Shown here in pieces: positions 18,358 to 27,565 of a stretch of DNA of 64,000 bases. A model generated the notes under the pieces. That model had not been told where the DNA came from. It ran no database searches and was given only the letters and a program-made list of their open reading frames with translations. The number at the start of each line of letters is the position of its first letter. Positions within the stretch are counted from its first letter, which is position 1. The stretch spans positions 496,001 to 560,000 of the forward strand of contig CAWJKU010000004.1 of assembly GCA_963843535.1 (NCBI GenBank). Direction: 5' to 3'. The position numbers and the translations under genes are program-made. This stretch comes from CAVUNY01 sp963843535. Lineage in GTDB: Bacteria > Chloroflexota > Anaerolineae > Anaerolineales > Anaerolineaceae.

Positions 18358-20079
18358 CTATTGGGGAATTACCCCCTGGCGCTTGCGGGTCTGGCGGATA
18401 TAATCCTGCACCAATTGCTGCGATGGCGGCTGAAAGCCGCTGATGATCAGATATCCGGCAGCCCAAAAATCACCGGAAGGGTTTTCCACTTCAAACTGTG
18501 GATATTCAGTAAAAATTTTTCGTGAAACTTGCTGGCGGATCAAGCGTACCACATTCCCAGGCGAAATGGCCGGGGCAGCCTGGACGGTCCACTGCAGGTA
18601 TTCTGGTTGGATGAGCAGTCCATTCAACCGCCAGCCGTAAGACAGGCAAATTTGCGGCAGCCAATCCGCCAGGCGTTCAGCCAGAGCAGCCGCCAGGCTG
18701 TGGGATGGCAGTCGTGGGACCAGGACGCAGGTATAAGCCAGGTTGGAGAGAGTCGGAGCCATCGGCTCAACCTGGTGGATAGACTGCAAGCTGCGCAGCA
18801 CGACCGGACGAGTTTGATCGGTGGGGGTGGGAGGCTGTTCACCAAAGGCCACATTGGGCAGGTTGGGGGGGAGGGACTGGTCTGGCATACTGCTCACCGG
18901 CGGCGCAGATAGCACATTTTCACTCACCTCGCCAGCCGCGTCCAGCGAGACCTCTGCAAGATTTTCCGGGGGGTTGGTTTGAGATGGGCTTTCGCTGGGT
19001 CCGGGTTCGCTCACCACCGGAGAGGTGGGCGTGAGCTGGGCGGCTGGGTGAAGTTTTTCCAATTCCCAGGGAAACAAGAATTCCTGATTATCCGTCGGCG
19101 TGCCCTGGGCCGCCTGAATCCAGTCTCCGGGTTCAACCGGACGCTTGCCGTTTGGATCGGGGCCGGGCATCTCCGCCAGTAAATCCGCCAGGCGAGTGGC
19201 TTCGGCCTCTAAATCGCTTTCCTCTGTTTCGGATTCATCTACCAGCATATCTTCATCCAGAAAGGCAGGCCCGCCGGCTGTTATTTCGATCTTGGGGTAG
19301 TCTTGTTTTTCCGTCCTGGCTTCACGCAGCTCGCGCGCCAATCGCCCGGCCTGGGCGCGGATCACGGTCAGAGGGGTGGTCACCAGGTATACCAGGGCCA
19401 GTACCATGGCGTCGATCAAAGGGGTGGCATAGATCAGGTACTGGCCTCCATCGGCGCGTAAATGAACGTAACGGGCCAGGTCAACGCCTTCATGAGCCTC
19501 ACTGTAACGGGCTAAAAGGCTGGCTACCTCGGTTAAAGCCTCCTGGTTGAGCTGCCCGGCAGCTGCCCAGGGTTGGCTGGTATGGATGACCATCACCCCA
19601 GGAGCTGTAGAATCCTTGATAAATTCTTCCAACCGGTGAACTGCCAGTCGTGCATCCTGGAGAGAAGAATAGATCGGGGCTCCGACGACCCTGCCGATTG
19701 GCATTGGAGAGGTTGGCGTTACGTCGGTGAGACGGTCGATTGTGTCTAAAAGGCTGGGAGCATAAAATGGTTGGTTAACGCAGCCGTCAGGTTTGACCGC
19801 GCTTATCTCCGGCGTGGTGGAGCCTTCCTCCTGTGGAATTACCATCAGGCGTATGCCTGCCTGGCGGTCGCGCAGGCCTTGAGCCACGTAGCGAAAAGGT
19901 GGCTCAGTCAGGCCTGCATCCAGGATGGCGAGCGAAAAAACGATATGATCGGCGCTGGCCAGCGCTTCTCGCCCAGTTTGCACCAGGCGCACCCGGTAGC
20001 GGCCGCACTCTTCCAGGCTGAGGCGCAGAAGTTCGCCAAAGGCTGGTTGGGGAGTTGCCACCAGGATATTTTTCGCCAT
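18358..20079 (-). CDS. Receiver-like / roadblock-like / IS200-transposase-like fusion protein
   Basis: A 573-residue protein. Residues 1-120 look like a response-regulator receiver (KNILVATPQPAFGELLRLSL, LAILDAG). Residues 135-250 resemble a Roadblock/LC7 domain (GVMVIHTSQPWAAAGQL, ARYVHLRADGGQYLIYATPL). Residues 250-440 form an acidic, Pro-rich linker. Residues 446-568 follow the IS200/IS605 Y1 transposase fold from the first strand (YTCVLVPRLP) to the last helix (GDFWAAGYLIISG ... VQDYIRQTRK). The HUH position, normally PDHVH, reads PEYLQ (492-496), so both metal histidines are lost; the aligned Tyr560 remains. It is probably a domesticated, non-transposing DNA- or RNA-binding domain in a regulatory protein. 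It heads a minus-strand cluster with polA. Confidence 0.65.
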   Translation of the reverse strand: MAKNILVATPQPAFGELLRLSLEECGRYRVRLVQTGREALASADHIVFSLAILDAGLTEPPFRYVAQGLRDRQAGIRLMVIPQEEGSTTPEISAVKPDGCVNQPFYAPSLLDTIDRLTDVTPTSPMPIGRVVGAPIYSSLQDARLAVHRLEEFIKDSTAPGVMVIHTSQPWAAAGQLNQEALTEVASLLARYSEAHEGVDLARYVHLRADGGQYLIYATPLIDAMVLALVYLVTTPLTVIRAQAGRLARELREARTEKQDYPKIEITAGGPAFLDEDMLVDESETEESDLEAEATRLADLLAEMPGPDPNGKRPVEPGDWIQAAQGTPTDNQEFLFPWELEKLHPAAQLTPTSPVVSEPGPSESPSQTNPPENLAEVSLDAAGEVSENVLSAPPVSSMPDQSLPPNLPNVAFGEQPPTPTDQTRPVVLRSLQSIHQVEPMAPTLSNLAYTCVLVPRLPSHSLAAALAERLADWLPQICLSYGWRLNGLLIQPEYLQWTVQAAPAISPGNVVRLIRQQVSRKIFTEYPQFEVENPSGDFWAAGYLIISGFQPPSQQLVQDYIRQTRKRQGVIPQ

Positions 20080-20164
20080 GTTAAAAGTTTATCACTACCC
20101 ATGATACACGGCAAGCGGCGCAACATTTCAGGTGGTTTGCAGTTTGGCGGAGCGAAGTCAACCC

Positions 20165-21463
20165 TTATATTATCAGGCCAAGCAGGGGTACCACCATTTC
20201 TGTCTGGGTCATTCCCCCGTGCCGCCCGAGGAGCGGATTATCATGGTTGGCCCACCACAAGTATGCATCGTCTTGGGCGAAAAGGATGTAATCGCCGATC
20301 CTTTCACTCAGGTTGGGGTGGGCTGGCCCAGATCCAAACAGGCCTGCCTTCAGCGCATCCTGGGTGTGAACCAGCTCAAATTTTCCCGGCCAGGTGGCGC
20401 CAACGTAATCCCTGAGCCGCTGCTCAGCGCCTGGCTTCACATACAGATACGCCAGCCGGCTTTCTCCACTGGGGTATATAGATATGCAATCGTTTAATGC
20501 AGGGTGATTGCGCAATTCAAAAAACGGTGATTTTGGGGTGTATAGGTGGCCGTGGTCGGCAGTTATCAAAAACAGCGTATCGCCCCGCGCCTGTTTGCGC
20601 ATTTCGTTGAGGAAACCTTCCAGCAAGAAGGAAAAAAGTGAAAACTCCAGGTCCACCCGTTCGTTCAAAGGACCATAGCGGTGTGAAAGCTCATCCAGCT
20701 CTCCCCAATAAATATAGGTATACAACCGTTGTGTAGTGTGCTGCTTCATCAGGGCGGGCAGCGTCACCCAAAAATCTGAAGGTGAGCGGAAGGGAATGAC
20801 ATTTACCCCCGGGAAGAGCATGGTAGAAAGGCCTGAACGCGCAATAGCCATGTGCTGCATGGCATTGACCTGAATGCCGTGACGGGCCAGGTGAGGGCCA
20901 AAGGTGGGTACGGGGAGAAATGTCGCAGGGTCGAAACCGGCGCGCTTGATCCCGCCCACATCCCCGGTAAAGCTGGCAGGGGCATGCGTAATCATGTTGG
21001 CGATCAGGCTGTATTCTTTCATGTACATTTCATAACCCATCACGCCGTGCACCGCTGCCGGCTGCCCGGTCCATAATGAGGTCAAGGCCGAAGCGGTGGT
21101 CGAAGGGGCAATGCTGGTGATCGGCGCCAGAACAGCTTCTTCCAGCAGGCGACCCCAGAAAGATGAGCGGCGGGAACCCACGCCATCCGCCGAGGTAGAA
21201 AAGTGGTTTAACTGCTCCAGGCCCAGACCGTCGACGACCAGCATCACGACATGCCGGAAGGGTCCACCCATGGCATTTAGAATTTCATCGGTTAAGGCTG
21301 GCGCGCCGAAAGGAGGAATATCCAACCAGTGGCAAATGGACGACGGCAAGCTGATCAGGGAATGGCGCTGGTAATTTGGATAGACTGAACCCAACCCTGC
21401 ATTAAAATCTAGCAGACGATGGGATTTCAGGTGGGGGAGTAATGAAAGAATGAGAGATGTCAT
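20165..21463 (-). CDS. Alkaline-phosphatase-superfamily protein (phosphodiesterase-like)
   Basis: A 432-residue protein of the nucleotide pyrophosphatase/phosphodiesterase branch. Metal motifs are visible: VVMLVVDGLG (Asp), SIAPSTTASALTSLWTG (Thr nucleophile region), GELDELSHRYGP (Asp/His), LITADHGH (Asp-His) and the distal HGGMTQTEMVVPLLG. No signal peptide was seen, so it is probably cytoplasmic. ATG 21463 follows GGAG by 6 nt. The substrate is unknown. Confidence 0.85.
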   Translation of the reverse strand: MTSLILSLLPHLKSHRLLDFNAGLGSVYPNYQRHSLISLPSSICHWLDIPPFGAPALTDEILNAMGGPFRHVVMLVVDGLGLEQLNHFSTSADGVGSRRSSFWGRLLEEAVLAPITSIAPSTTASALTSLWTGQPAAVHGVMGYEMYMKEYSLIANMITHAPASFTGDVGGIKRAGFDPATFLPVPTFGPHLARHGIQVNAMQHMAIARSGLSTMLFPGVNVIPFRSPSDFWVTLPALMKQHTTQRLYTYIYWGELDELSHRYGPLNERVDLEFSLFSFLLEGFLNEMRKQARGDTLFLITADHGHLYTPKSPFFELRNHPALNDCISIYPSGESRLAYLYVKPGAEQRLRDYVGATWPGKFELVHTQDALKAGLFGSGPAHPNLSERIGDYILFAQDDAYLWWANHDNPLLGRHGGMTQTEMVVPLLGLII

Positions 21464-21493
21464 TATTTGCTCCACTCATGGAATATATCAATC

Positions 21494-22705
21494 TTAATCC
21501 AAATTGCGGATGGTGGGATTCATAAGGCCTAAAAAAATAAATATAGAGGTAAGAAGACCGCCAAATATAAACACAAGCGAAGGACCAAATTGGTCGGTTA
21601 GCACACCAGCGAGACCATAACCCACCGGCAGGAGCACGAAAGAACCCAGGTAATCGATGCTGGAAACCCGGCCTAGGAGCTCGGTTGGGACTTGCTCTTG
21701 CAAAGTATTGGTCCATATCAATCCAAAAGTAACAAGAGTGGCGCCGTTCACCAGCGCGGCTGCCAGGACGAGCCACAATTGCTGTGAGAACCCATAAACC
21801 ACCAACATCAGCCCACCTAAAATCCAAGCGCCGTAGGCCAGCGATCCGCGGCGGCGCAGGCGTTGAAATCGACCCAGGAAAACCGCGCCCAGCATCGAAC
21901 CCGCCGCGGAAAACGAGGCGATCAGGCCAAACGCATTTACGTCGCCGCCCAGGTTTTTTTCGACCAGAAAAGGCAGCGATACACTGAGCGGGCCACCATA
22001 GGTCACATTGCTAAACGCCGCAATGCTGATGGTAATCCACAACCAGGGTGAAGCCATTACAGCGTGGATGCCTTCTTTGAACTGGCGGAGCATGCTCGAC
22101 TTTACCTCTGCCTTTCGCAGGGTTTGAGGCAATCGAAGCAGAGGTAGCAAACAAGCCAATGAAATGAAAAAGGATAAGCTGTCCAACCCAAAACCGAGTG
22201 AAGTACCACCTAACTTCACTAACAGCGCGGCGAAGGCTGGCCCGACAATGTTTGTAATGTTGCCACTCAGACTGGTGAGCGAGTTCGCACTGGTTAGCAG
22301 TTCTTGTGGGGTGATCTCTGGAAGGATTGCGGTATAAGCGGGGTAAAAGAAAGCGTCAACCACACCAAAGATTATACTTGCGGCGTAAACATGCCAGATT
22401 TCCAACAGTCCAGAAGCCGACAGGATACTCACTACAAACACCGTTAACCCCCGCGCCAGGTCAGAAAGAATCATCACCCAGATGCGCGAGAAGCGGTCCA
22501 CTGCCACCCCGCCGATCAAAGAAAAGATTAACGCAGGTGTGAAAGAAAAGATCAACACCGTGCCCATAACAGCCGCAGAGCCGGTTTTTTCCAGCACCCA
22601 CCAACTCAGCGCGATGCGGTACAGGCTGTCTCCCAGTCGCGAGATCGTCTGTCCACCCCAAATCCAGGCGAATGGACGATGCTTCAAAGAGCGCAAGAAT
22701 GTCAT
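21494..22705 (-). CDS. MFS transporter, drug/macrolide-exporter type
   Basis: A 403-residue integral membrane protein with about 12 hydrophobic segments. It starts FAWIWGGQTISRLGDSLYRIALSWWV, and the loop GGVAVDRFSRIWVMILSDLARG fits the MFS motif A region of the MefA/EntS-like branch. These proteins export macrolides, siderophores or other small molecules by proton antiport; the substrate cannot be told. It lies upstream of the phosphatase-fold gene on the same strand, 30 nt away, so the two may be co-transcribed. Confidence 0.88.
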   Translation of the reverse strand: MTFLRSLKHRPFAWIWGGQTISRLGDSLYRIALSWWVLEKTGSAAVMGTVLIFSFTPALIFSLIGGVAVDRFSRIWVMILSDLARGLTVFVVSILSASGLLEIWHVYAASIIFGVVDAFFYPAYTAILPEITPQELLTSANSLTSLSGNITNIVGPAFAALLVKLGGTSLGFGLDSLSFFISLACLLPLLRLPQTLRKAEVKSSMLRQFKEGIHAVMASPWLWITISIAAFSNVTYGGPLSVSLPFLVEKNLGGDVNAFGLIASFSAAGSMLGAVFLGRFQRLRRRGSLAYGAWILGGLMLVVYGFSQQLWLVLAAALVNGATLVTFGLIWTNTLQEQVPTELLGRVSSIDYLGSFVLLPVGYGLAGVLTDQFGPSLVFIFGGLLTSIFIFLGLMNPTIRNLD

Positions 22706-22827
22706 GGATTTTTCCGCCTTCCGCGACGAATTGGTTGATCAATGCACAAATTGAATGATAAAACCAATCTTACTACGGATTTTTGATATAATAATCTTCT
22801 AAATCCCCTGAAGAAGGTTGGTCGCGC

Positions 22828-23331
22828 ATGCGGCGTGAAATCCTCACCTGGACTGATGTTGATAAACTGATCGATCACCTGATCCCGCAATTTGAAGGCG
22901 AATTTCAAGGGATGGTGATCATAACCCGGGGTGGTATTGTTCCGGGAGGCATGCTGGCGGAAGCGCTCAAGCTGGATACGATCTTGACCGCGGCGGTGGA
23001 CTTCCCTGCCGAAATGGAAATGGAAAAAGATAAAAACCGTTTGCTGGCGTGGCCCAAATTTCTCCAATTTCCAGAAAACAACCTGTTAACCGGAAAACGG
23101 GTGCTGGTTGTGGATGATGTGTGGGGGTCAGGGCGCACAATCACCGCGGTGAAGAACCGCATATCCAGTGCCGCCGCCACTTCTTTAACCTGCGTGATTC
23201 ACTTTAATCCATACCGCAACCTGTTTGGCACGGTCCGTCCCGATTATTACGCGGCGATCACGGATGCGTTCATCGTATACCCGTGGGAGATCAGCCGCGG
23301 TCCCGAATCGGTCCTGCTGAGGGATTTTTAA
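22828..23331 (+). CDS. Purine-type phosphoribosyltransferase
   Basis: A 167-residue type I phosphoribosyltransferase. The PRPP-binding motif VLVVDDVWGSGRTI is at about residues 92-105, and the pyrophosphate loop is ITRGGIVPG at about 33-41. Size and the C-terminal YPWEISRGPES resemble xanthine/hypoxanthine phosphoribosyltransferases, which salvage purine bases. The base preference is not determined. A TATAAT-like box lies upstream with a short leader, and GAAGAAGGTTGGT may serve the ribosome. It is divergent from the MFS gene. Confidence 0.85.
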   Translation: MRREILTWTDVDKLIDHLIPQFEGEFQGMVIITRGGIVPGGMLAEALKLDTILTAAVDFPAEMEMEKDKNRLLAWPKFLQFPENNLLTGKRVLVVDDVWGSGRTITAVKNRISSAAATSLTCVIHFNPYRNLFGTVRPDYYAAITDAFIVYPWEISRGPESVLLRDF

Positions 23332-23350
23332 GCACTGAGGCTACAGCTCA

Positions 23351-26300
23351 TTATTGAATTGTGAGAAATTCTAACTGAAGGTTTTCCTCACCGACCAGGT
23401 CGGCCAGGCGCCGGTGCAGTTCAGATGAATAGCCTGTAGTATCGTTAGGAAACTCTACCAGGAAATAGCTCCCTTTTTCAAAAACCAGCAGGGCAAAACG
23501 GTCGCGCCCAGGGCAAGAACGCAGCACCCCCAGCACTCGCTTGAGGCGCAGGACTTCGCGTTCCTTATTGCCGTTGGCGCGCAAGATCACCTTAATCATT
23601 CGCGGGCGCTCATCCTGGGAAGATGGTTGAATTCCAGGCGGAGGGACGAGATAAGAAAGGGCTTTGACGTTGACTGCTGGGAGGGCGTGTGCTGCTGCGG
23701 TGGGAGCCGGTACGGCGGCAACCTGCTTTTCAACTGTCGCGATGGGCTGAGACGCAGGCGCCTGCGGTTGGGCAGCCAGAGGCTCAGCCACTGACGTTTC
23801 CGGGATCGTTTTCGGAGATACGCTGGCCTGCAGCGGGCTTTCGGACAGGACTGTTCCGACCGCGCGGTAATTATTGGGCGGCTCCATCAAATGCCAATCA
23901 TCCGGGGCAGGCGGCGGTGGGGGGAAATCGTCCCAATCTTCCGTTTCGTTTTCTTGCGAGGCAGGCGCCTGCGCAGGAGCAGAGGCTGGCGGCTTTTCGA
24001 TTTCTGTTGGGGCGGCGGCAGCTGCGGATTCTTTGAGTGAAACCTGAAAGGAAGGTAGGGGCGGAAGTGGTTCGAGATCCAGGTCCGGAAGATCGTCGGC
24101 ATACCCGGCCAGATCAGATGAGCCTGGGGGCATCCAATCTAATAACGCTGCTCCGTCAGCCTGGCCAGGCGGAAGGTCGATGATCTCCTCGATCATCAAT
24201 TTATCCACCAGAATTTTAGGATCACCGCCCTGCATATCTACTTTGCCTTCGGCGGTCAGGACGCGGTCCATCTCGATCAGCTTGCCGTATTTATCCCATG
24301 TTCTGGGGAAAAGCACCAGCTCAATACCGCCTTGAATATCCTCAAGGGTCGCGAAACCCATTGGGCTACCGGTCTTTGTCTGGTGGCGGCGGAAACGAAG
24401 CACGATGCCGGCCACGATCACTTTTTCTTTATGGCTGGCTTCACTCAATTGGCCAGAAAAATGGGTGATTTTATTTTTGAGCGAGGGCAGATAGGGTGTT
24501 AGAGGGTGGTCGGACACATACAGGCCTAACAGCTCGCGCTCCCATTCCAATTGGGCGCGGTGGTCGACCATCATCGCCAGCGGCAGGACAAATTCCTCAT
24601 CGATACCGGCGACGGTGCCAAAGAAGCTCATTTGTCCGCTTTGCACGGCCTTGAAATGGCTGGCGGATATGGATATGATCTGGTCGAGGGCCTCCAGCAG
24701 CGATTGCCGTTCGCCAAAAGAATCCATGGCGCCGACCTTGATCAGGCATTCCAGGGAACGCTTGCCCACGGCGCGCAGGTCGACCCGGTGAGCAAAATCG
24801 GTCAGATCGCGGAACGGTCCGGCTTCTTTTCGGGCCTGGATGATCAGGTCTACCGGAGCCTGGCCGACATTCTTGATCGCGCCCATGCCGAAGCGGATAG
24901 CTGATTTAGCGCCAGGCCGGTCTTCGATTGAAAAATCCCAGCCGCCAGAGTTGACATTTGGCGGCAGCACGTCAATATCCATGGCGCGGCAGTCGGCCAC
25001 GTAGAACGCCACCTTGGCGGTGTCATTCTTCGATGCTGAGAGCAGGGCGGTCATGAATTCGACCGTGTAATGTGTCTTGAGGTAGGCGGTCTCGACGGCG
25101 ATCACACCATAATCGGCGGCATGCGCTTTCGGGAAGCCGTAGCGGGCGAAGTTTTCCCAGTCTTCGAAAATGGCCGTGGCAACCGCTTCGGAAATGCCGC
25201 GCTGCTGCGCGCCAGCGATGAACTTGAGGCGGTGTTTCTCGAGCACATCCGCTTTTTTCTTGGCAATCGATTTGCGCAGCTCGTCGGCTTCGGAGGCAGT
25301 ATAGCCGGCCATGTTAATGGCGGCGCGCATGATCTGCTCCTGGTAGACCGGGATGCCGAAGGTCTCCTTGAAGATCGATTCCATTTGCGGGTGGCGGTAC
25401 TCGACCGGTTCTTCGCCATGCATGCGCTTGATGTAGGTGGGGATAAATTCCAACGGGCCAGGCCGGAAGAGCGCTACCATGGCAATGACATTATCCAGGT
25501 TGCGCGGTTTCATCTGCATCAGGTAGCGTGTCATCCCTGAGCCTTCCAGCTGGAACACGCCCGCTGTATGGCCTTTACTCAAGAAGATGAACGTCTCCGG
25601 ATCATCCACGGGGATGTTGTTCAGGGTCATACAGATATTGTGGCGATCGTAGATCAAATCGCATGCGCGCTGCATGATGGTGAGCGTGGCCAGGCCGAGG
25701 AAGTCTACCTTGAGCAGGCCCATGGCTTCCACAATCGACATCTCAAATTGGGCCACGGTCTTGATCGGCGAATCCTCTGAGCTGCTGGTAGGGCGGTGGA
25801 GCGGCGCATACGAGATGAGCGGGACGTCAGTGATGATGACCCCCGCGGCATGCGTGCCGGCATTGCGTACCACGCCTTCCATATTGGCAGCGGTATCGAT
25901 CACTTCTCGCAGGTATTCGGTATTGTCGTAGATTTCTTTTAGCTCGGGCACCTGCTCGACCGCTTCCTTGATCGTGACCGGGTGGCTGGGTATCTGGGGG
26001 ATGAGCTTGGTGACGCGGTCAACCTCAGAAATGGGGATATCCATGACGCGTCCCACATCCCGGATTGCTCCCCGTGCCCCAAGCGTGCCAAAGGTGATGA
26101 TTTGGGCCACCCGGTCTGCGCCGTATTTCTCAGCAGTGTACTGCATCAGCTCGGAGCGGCGGTCGTCCTGGAAATCCATGTCGATATCCGGCATGGAAAT
26201 TCGTCCGGGGTTCAGGAAGCGCTCGAAGATCAGTCCGTGGTGGAGGGGTTCGATCAGGGTGATTTCGAGGGAATAGGCCACAATCGAACCGGCGGCAGAA

Positions 26301-27376
26301 CCGCGGGCGTTGTACCAGATCCCGCGCCGGCTAGCTTCGCGGCAGAGATCCCAGACGATGAGGAAGTAAGCATCAAACCCCATCTGGTGGATGATGCCTA
26401 ATTCGTATTCAAGGCGCTCGCGTACCGGCGCATCCGTGGCATGTTCAGCATAGCGCCGGAGAAGGCCATTTTCACACAGCTCGCGCAGATAAGTATCGGC
26501 GGTATGGCCTTCTGGAACGGGGAAGCGCGGCAGATGGTAACCCTTGTTCGAAAGATCCACATTGCAGCGTTCCGCTACCAGCAGCGTATTACTGATAGCT
26601 TCAGGCACTTCGCTAAACAGCTCGCTCATTTCCTGCGGGGAGCGCAGGTAATAAGACTGGTCCGTCATGCGCATGCGGTTTGGATCGCTGAGCAGCGAAC
26701 CGGTCTGGATGGCGAGCATAATATCCTGGTAGCGCGCGTCTTCGGGGTTGATGTAATGTGAGTCATTGGTGGCGACCAGTCGAGCATTGTAGCGTTTTGC
26801 CAGGTCGATCATCGTGCGGTTGATGGTTTCGAGCTCGGGAATATTATGGCGCTGCAGTTCGATGAAGAAGCGGTCTGGGCCGAAAACATCAAAATACCAA
26901 TCCAGCTTGCTCCGGGCTGCGTCCGCGCCGCCATCAAGAACGGCGCGTGGGGCTTCTGCCGACATGCAGCCAGAAGTGGCGATCAAACCTTCAGAATGGG
27001 CTGCCAGAAACTCGTGGTCGATGCGCGGGTAGTAATAGAAACCCTCAAGCTGAGAAGCGCTGGCGATTTGCAGTAGATTCTTGTAGCCGGTGTCATTTTC
27101 TGCCAGCAGAAGCAAATGAGAAGAGGTCTTATCCAGCCTGGAATCGCGGTCGGTCATCCGGCGGGCTGCCATGTATGCTTCCAGGCCGATAATTGGCTTG
27201 ATGCCCACCGCTTTGGCCGCATTGAAAAACTCGATCACCCCGAACATCGTCCCATGATCGGTCAGCGCAATTGCCGGCATGCTCATCTCGTGGGCTTTTT
27301 TGACCAGCTTTTTGATGTTGCTGAATCCGTCGAGCAGGGAGTATTCAGAGTGAACATGCAGGTGGGCAAACGACAT
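23351..27376 (-). CDS. dnaE: DNA polymerase III alpha subunit with long C-terminal linker
   Basis: A 1341-residue replicative polymerase. The N-terminal PHP domain shows HLHVHSEYSLLDG and ALTDHGTMFG. The catalytic Asp residues lie in the palm (GSAAGSIVAYSLEIT ... PDIDMDFQDDRR). Fingers, a helix-hairpin-helix region and an OB domain (HKEKVIVAGIVLRFRRHQTK) follow. Compared with the usual about 1160 residues it has an extra Pro/Ala-rich stretch of about 150 residues (roughly 1090-1250) and then a compact C-terminal domain of about 85 residues. The linker and tail may be a clamp or tau contact. GGGGTG precedes the ATG, and a TATAAT box lies about 35 nt upstream. Confidence 0.96.
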   Translation of the reverse strand: MSFAHLHVHSEYSLLDGFSNIKKLVKKAHEMSMPAIALTDHGTMFGVIEFFNAAKAVGIKPIIGLEAYMAARRMTDRDSRLDKTSSHLLLLAENDTGYKNLLQIASASQLEGFYYYPRIDHEFLAAHSEGLIATSGCMSAEAPRAVLDGGADAARSKLDWYFDVFGPDRFFIELQRHNIPELETINRTMIDLAKRYNARLVATNDSHYINPEDARYQDIMLAIQTGSLLSDPNRMRMTDQSYYLRSPQEMSELFSEVPEAISNTLLVAERCNVDLSNKGYHLPRFPVPEGHTADTYLRELCENGLLRRYAEHATDAPVRERLEYELGIIHQMGFDAYFLIVWDLCREASRRGIWYNARGSAAGSIVAYSLEITLIEPLHHGLIFERFLNPGRISMPDIDMDFQDDRRSELMQYTAEKYGADRVAQIITFGTLGARGAIRDVGRVMDIPISEVDRVTKLIPQIPSHPVTIKEAVEQVPELKEIYDNTEYLREVIDTAANMEGVVRNAGTHAAGVIITDVPLISYAPLHRPTSSSEDSPIKTVAQFEMSIVEAMGLLKVDFLGLATLTIMQRACDLIYDRHNICMTLNNIPVDDPETFIFLSKGHTAGVFQLEGSGMTRYLMQMKPRNLDNVIAMVALFRPGPLEFIPTYIKRMHGEEPVEYRHPQMESIFKETFGIPVYQEQIMRAAINMAGYTASEADELRKSIAKKKADVLEKHRLKFIAGAQQRGISEAVATAIFEDWENFARYGFPKAHAADYGVIAVETAYLKTHYTVEFMTALLSASKNDTAKVAFYVADCRAMDIDVLPPNVNSGGWDFSIEDRPGAKSAIRFGMGAIKNVGQAPVDLIIQARKEAGPFRDLTDFAHRVDLRAVGKRSLECLIKVGAMDSFGERQSLLEALDQIISISASHFKAVQSGQMSFFGTVAGIDEEFVLPLAMMVDHRAQLEWERELLGLYVSDHPLTPYLPSLKNKITHFSGQLSEASHKEKVIVAGIVLRFRRHQTKTGSPMGFATLEDIQGGIELVLFPRTWDKYGKLIEMDRVLTAEGKVDMQGGDPKILVDKLMIEEIIDLPPGQADGAALLDWMPPGSSDLAGYADDLPDLDLEPLPPLPSFQVSLKESAAAAAPTEIEKPPASAPAQAPASQENETEDWDDFPPPPPAPDDWHLMEPPNNYRAVGTVLSESPLQASVSPKTIPETSVAEPLAAQPQAPASQPIATVEKQVAAVPAPTAAAHALPAVNVKALSYLVPPPGIQPSSQDERPRMIKVILRANGNKEREVLRLKRVLGVLRSCPGRDRFALLVFEKGSYFLVEFPNDTTGYSSELHRRLADLVGEENLQLEFLTIQ

Positions 27377-27491
27377 AGCACCCCGTATCGAACAAATTTT
27401 TGATTATATGATTATAGCACCTGGCGCTGGAGGAGAGGTAATTTTTAACTTAAAATTTCCGGAGAAAAGCAGGTGGAATTGAGTGACTTAA

Positions 27492-27534
27492 CGAGGGTGT
27501 GTTTTTTCGCTACAGGCGAAAAAACACACCCTCG
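27492..27534. repeat. Dispersed hairpin repeat, diverged copy f
   Basis: A perfect 19-bp inverted repeat (27492-27510 with 27516-27534), loop TACAG. The core GGGTGTGTTTTTT is like the other copies, but flanks are not conserved. It sits between the start of dnaE and the end of the DUF333 lipoprotein gene, so it may act as that gene's terminator. Confidence 0.6.
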
Positions 27535-27565
27535 ATAGGATGAAACTGAAAGGTAAATTCGATCT

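Noticed and set aside
18358..18744. A possible free-standing IS200 element
   Set aside because: There is no separate start, no HUH motif and no flanking stem-loop ends; the region is in frame with the receiver/roadblock protein.
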